Positions 5,526-7,363 of a stretch of 7,363 nucleotides of DNA are shown piece after piece. Below the pieces are notes generated by a model, which saw only the letters and a list, made by a program, of their open reading frames with translations, did no database searches and was not told where the DNA came from. Position numbers and translations under genes: made by a program. The DNA is from Gammaproteobacteria bacterium (GTDB lineage: Bacteria; Pseudomonadota; Gammaproteobacteria; Granulosicoccales; Granulosicoccaceae). Numbering within the stretch: position 1 is the first letter of the stretch; the number at the start of each line of letters is the position of its first letter. The DNA is taken from NCBI GenBank assembly GCA_019634245.1, contig JAHQVR010000006.1, forward strand, positions 1 to 7,363, in the 5' to 3' direction.

Positions 5526-6404
5526 ATGAAACTGATCAAAGTGGATGCGCTTGAAAAACGGTTTAAAACTCCTGAAGGCAATGGCGACACACAAGTGTTT
5601 GGCGATGTGTGGTTCGACGTTGAAGAAGGCGAATTTGTTTGTCTGATCGGACATTCTGGTTGCGGTAAGACAACATTGTTGAACGTACTGGCAGGTCTTG
5701 ACCGCTCGACCAGTGGTGCGGTTATCGTAGACGGAAAGCACGTTGAGGGTACCAGTCTTGATCGCGCCGTAATTTTTCAGGGTCATGCATTAATGCCATG
5801 GATGACCGTGCTCGGAAACATCGATTTTGCGGTTGCATCGCGTTGGCCGAACAAGAGCAAAGCCGAGCGAGCGGCGCACAGTAAAAACTTCATCGATATG
5901 GTTCACCTGACTGGCTCAGAAAACAAAAAACCTTCGCAATTATCTGGCGGTATGCGCCAACGTGTGGGTATTGCTCGCGCGTTTGCAATCGAACCCAAGA
6001 TATTATTAATGGACGAGCCTTTTTCTGCGCTTGATGCTTTGACGCGTGGATCACTTCAGGACGAACTCGTCGAGATTTGCACTTCGCGTAGTCAGACGAG
6101 CTTCATGATTACGCATGACATTGACGAGGCCATTTTGCTTAGCGATCGAATTTTGCTAATGACAAACGGACCAGAAGCACGGATATGCGAGGTAGTTGAG
6201 AACACGCTTCCTAAAGGTCGCAAACGATCGGATATGCACAATCACCCAAACTACTATCCAATGCGAAATCATCTGATCGAGTTTTTGGTTAATCGATCCA
6301 AAGCCTTTCAGGAAGAACTCGCAAGCACTGATTACGACCCCAGGAATCCACCGGTGGTGCGTCCTGATGCATCGACACCAAATACCAGGCAGTTCGCCGT
6401 TTAG
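5526..6404 (+). CDS. NrtD/CynD-type ABC transporter ATP-binding protein
   Basis: The 292-residue cytoplasmic ATPase of the importer. All nucleotide-site motifs are intact: Walker A GHSGCGKTT (42-50), Q-loop Gln85 in VIFQGHALMPW, signature LSGGMRQR (139-146), Walker B ILLMDE (159-164) with D-loop SALD (167-170), and switch His197 in MITHDIDEA. It is a single ABC domain without the extra ligand-binding domain of NrtC, so it is the NrtD/CynD/SsuB type. The tail after about residue 225 (residues such as HNHPNYYPMRNHLIEFL, 238-254) is the family's usual C-terminal helix, followed by a Pro-rich end. ATG 5526 is six bases after the permease stop with only a weak CGGAA (5512-5516) as ribosome site, which suggests translational coupling. 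Subunit role is secure; transported substrate is not. Confidence 0.94.
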   Translation: MKLIKVDALEKRFKTPEGNGDTQVFGDVWFDVEEGEFVCLIGHSGCGKTTLLNVLAGLDRSTSGAVIVDGKHVEGTSLDRAVIFQGHALMPWMTVLGNIDFAVASRWPNKSKAERAAHSKNFIDMVHLTGSENKKPSQLSGGMRQRVGIARAFAIEPKILLMDEPFSALDALTRGSLQDELVEICTSRSQTSFMITHDIDEAILLSDRILLMTNGPEARICEVVENTLPKGRKRSDMHNHPNYYPMRNHLIEFLVNRSKAFQEELASTDYDPRNPPVVRPDASTPNTRQFAV

Positions 6405-6496
6405 GTATGTGCATAGGACACGTAATCGGCCAAACGGGGTCCATTAACTGAAATGAGCCCTTGCGTCCAATCAATTTTATTCAAACGGAGTATGAC
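6405..6496 (+). other. Spacer between the importer ATPase and the metallochaperone gene
   Basis: A 92-base gap. GGAC (6416-6419) can pair with GTCC (6439-6442), but the stem is only four bases and there is no T-run after it, so no terminator is called. Co-transcription of the following gene is therefore plausible. Confidence 0.35.
6487..6490 (+). promoter_or_regulatory. Ribosome binding site of the COG0523 gene
   Basis: GGAG, six bases before ATG 6497. The nearer ATG at 6492 opens a frame that closes after five codons (ATG ACA TGG CTG ACT TAA), so 6497 is the start. Confidence 0.65.
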
Positions 6497-7363
6497 ATGG
6501 CTGACTTAACTTCTTTAGCGCCAGTGACTTTACTAACTGGCTATCTTGGGGCTGGAAAAACCACGCTGTTGAATCGGATTTTGACCGAGAATCACGGTAA
6601 GAAATACGCGGTAGTCGTGAATGAGTTTGGTGAGGTAGGGATAGACAATGACCTGGTGATCGGTGCCGATGAAGAAGTGTTTGAAATGAATAATGGCTGT
6701 ATATGTTGCACGGTTCGCGGCGATTTGATCAGAATTATCTCAGGGCTTTTGCAGCGGTCTGAGGATTTTGACGGAATCCTTATAGAAACAACTGGTCTTG
6801 CTGATCCTGGACCGGTTATTCAGACCTTTTTTGTTGATGATGATTTACGTGGCAGAGTGAGTTTAGATCAGGTTGTTACGCTGGTCGATTGCAAACATTT
6901 TTTGGATAAGGTTGAGCAAAGCCACGAAGCTGAAGAGCAGGTGGCATTTGCTGATCTTGTAATTCTTAACAAGACCGATCTGGTTTCTGACACCGAACTT
7001 GAGACTGTAAAAAGCAAAGTACTGGAGTTGAATGCGCAAGCTGAACTGGTGCTGTCTGAGCAATCGAACGTACCGATTGAAAAAATTCTCCATCGCGGTG
7101 CTTTCGATCTGGACCGCATTCTGGAAATTGAACCAGGATTGCTCGAAGAGGACCCTGAAGATCATGAACATGATGACACAATCACATCGTTTTCATTCAG
7201 CACCACTACTCCATTGGATGCCAAATCGTTCTCAACATGGATGCGCGAGGTTGTTAAAGAACAAGGTACGAAGATTTTTCGGTCAAAAGGTATCCTGAGT
7301 TTTGATAGTTCAGAAAAACGCTATGTTTTTCAAGGCGTGCATATGGTGATGGACAGTCAATGG
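6497..7363 (+). CDS. COG0523 (CobW/P47K, G3E family) GTPase metallochaperone, C-terminus beyond window
   Basis: From ATG 6497 the frame stays open for 289 codons to the window edge, so the end is missing (family members usually run 320-400 residues). The G3E GTPase motifs are clear: Walker A GYLGAGKTT (15-23), the metal-site motif GCICC (67-71, CxCC), Walker B-type ETTGLADPGP (97-106) and the guanine-specificity motif NKTD (158-161). A short acidic His-containing stretch EDHEHDD (221-227) may add metal ligands, and the C-terminal CobW domain has begun (about 228 onward). These proteins hydrolyse GTP to deliver zinc, cobalt, iron or another metal to client enzymes; nitrile hydratase activators belong to the same group. 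It lies 92 bases after the importer ATPase on the same strand. The client cannot be seen; cyanase itself needs no metal, so a metalloenzyme further right, or a carbonic anhydrase elsewhere, is the natural guess. Confidence 0.93.
   Translation, partial: MADLTSLAPVTLLTGYLGAGKTTLLNRILTENHGKKYAVVVNEFGEVGIDNDLVIGADEEVFEMNNGCICCTVRGDLIRIISGLLQRSEDFDGILIETTGLADPGPVIQTFFVDDDLRGRVSLDQVVTLVDCKHFLDKVEQSHEAEEQVAFADLVILNKTDLVSDTELETVKSKVLELNAQAELVLSEQSNVPIEKILHRGAFDLDRILEIEPGLLEEDPEDHEHDDTITSFSFSTTTPLDAKSFSTWMREVVKEQGTKIFRSKGILSFDSSEKRYVFQGVHMVMDSQW

Noticed and set aside
5156..5554. 132-codon plus-strand frame overlapping the permease and ATPase start
   Set aside because: Out of frame with the permease, rich in Cys, His and Arg in a manner typical of a shadow frame, and no ribosome site.
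6863..7298. Several open frames on both strands at the right end
   Set aside because: All lie inside the COG0523 GTPase gene, whose motifs are continuous through this stretch.
1..7363. CRISPR array, tRNA, rRNA, insertion sequence or attachment site
   Set aside because: No regular spaced repeats, no cloverleaf or rRNA-like sequence, no transposase or integrase, and no terminal inverted repeats were seen on either strand.

Overview
The window looks like a chromosomal stretch from a Gram-negative bacterium, most likely a proteobacterium. The reasons are twin-arginine signal peptides on two periplasmic binding proteins, Shine-Dalgarno-led genes with ATG, GTG and TTG starts, an ANTAR-type regulator, and roughly balanced base composition. 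The species cannot be told from the sequence alone.

Layout. (1) Positions 1-383, minus strand: the N-terminal third or so of a BMP/PnrA-family ABC-transporter binding protein with a Tat signal, cut by the window edge. (2) 384-645: a divergent intergenic region. (3) 646-978, plus strand: a small gamma-glutamylcyclotransferase-fold (AIG2-like) protein. (4) 979-1377: about 400 bases without a gene, holding three copies of a 14-base repeat and a dyad just before cynS. (5) 1378-3031, plus strand: cyanase (cynS), a DUF1348/NTF2-like protein and an ANTAR-domain RNA-binding regulator. (6) 3032-3174: a structured leader. (7) 3175-6404: a complete NrtA/CynA-, NrtB/CynB- and NrtD/CynD-like ABC importer (binding protein, permease, ATPase). 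(8) 6497-7363: the first 289 codons of a COG0523 (CobW/P47K) GTPase metallochaperone that runs off the window.

How they fit together. The importer belongs to the nitrate/cyanate/bicarbonate family. With cynS four genes upstream on the same strand, cyanate is the most economical substrate: the importer would bring it in and cyanase would convert it with bicarbonate to ammonia and CO2. The substrate cannot be proved from sequence, and nitrate/nitrite or another small nitrogen compound remains possible. The ANTAR protein is NasT-like, and the leader directly after its gene contains three copies of an 11-base box, GCTAANGRTGG. Each can fold into a short hairpin with a hexaloop carrying A at position 1 and G at position 4, as expected of an ANTAR target. 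A further hairpin buries the Shine-Dalgarno of the binding-protein gene and no U-tract is present. The most interesting reading is therefore an ANTAR-controlled cyanate (or nitrate-type) uptake operon with three target hairpins and possibly translational control.

Other oddities are a ~100-residue N-terminal extension with a CPCG motif ahead of the Tat motif of the binding protein, a regulator receiver domain lacking the usual phospho-acceptor Asp, and no visible NasS-type sensor partner in the window.
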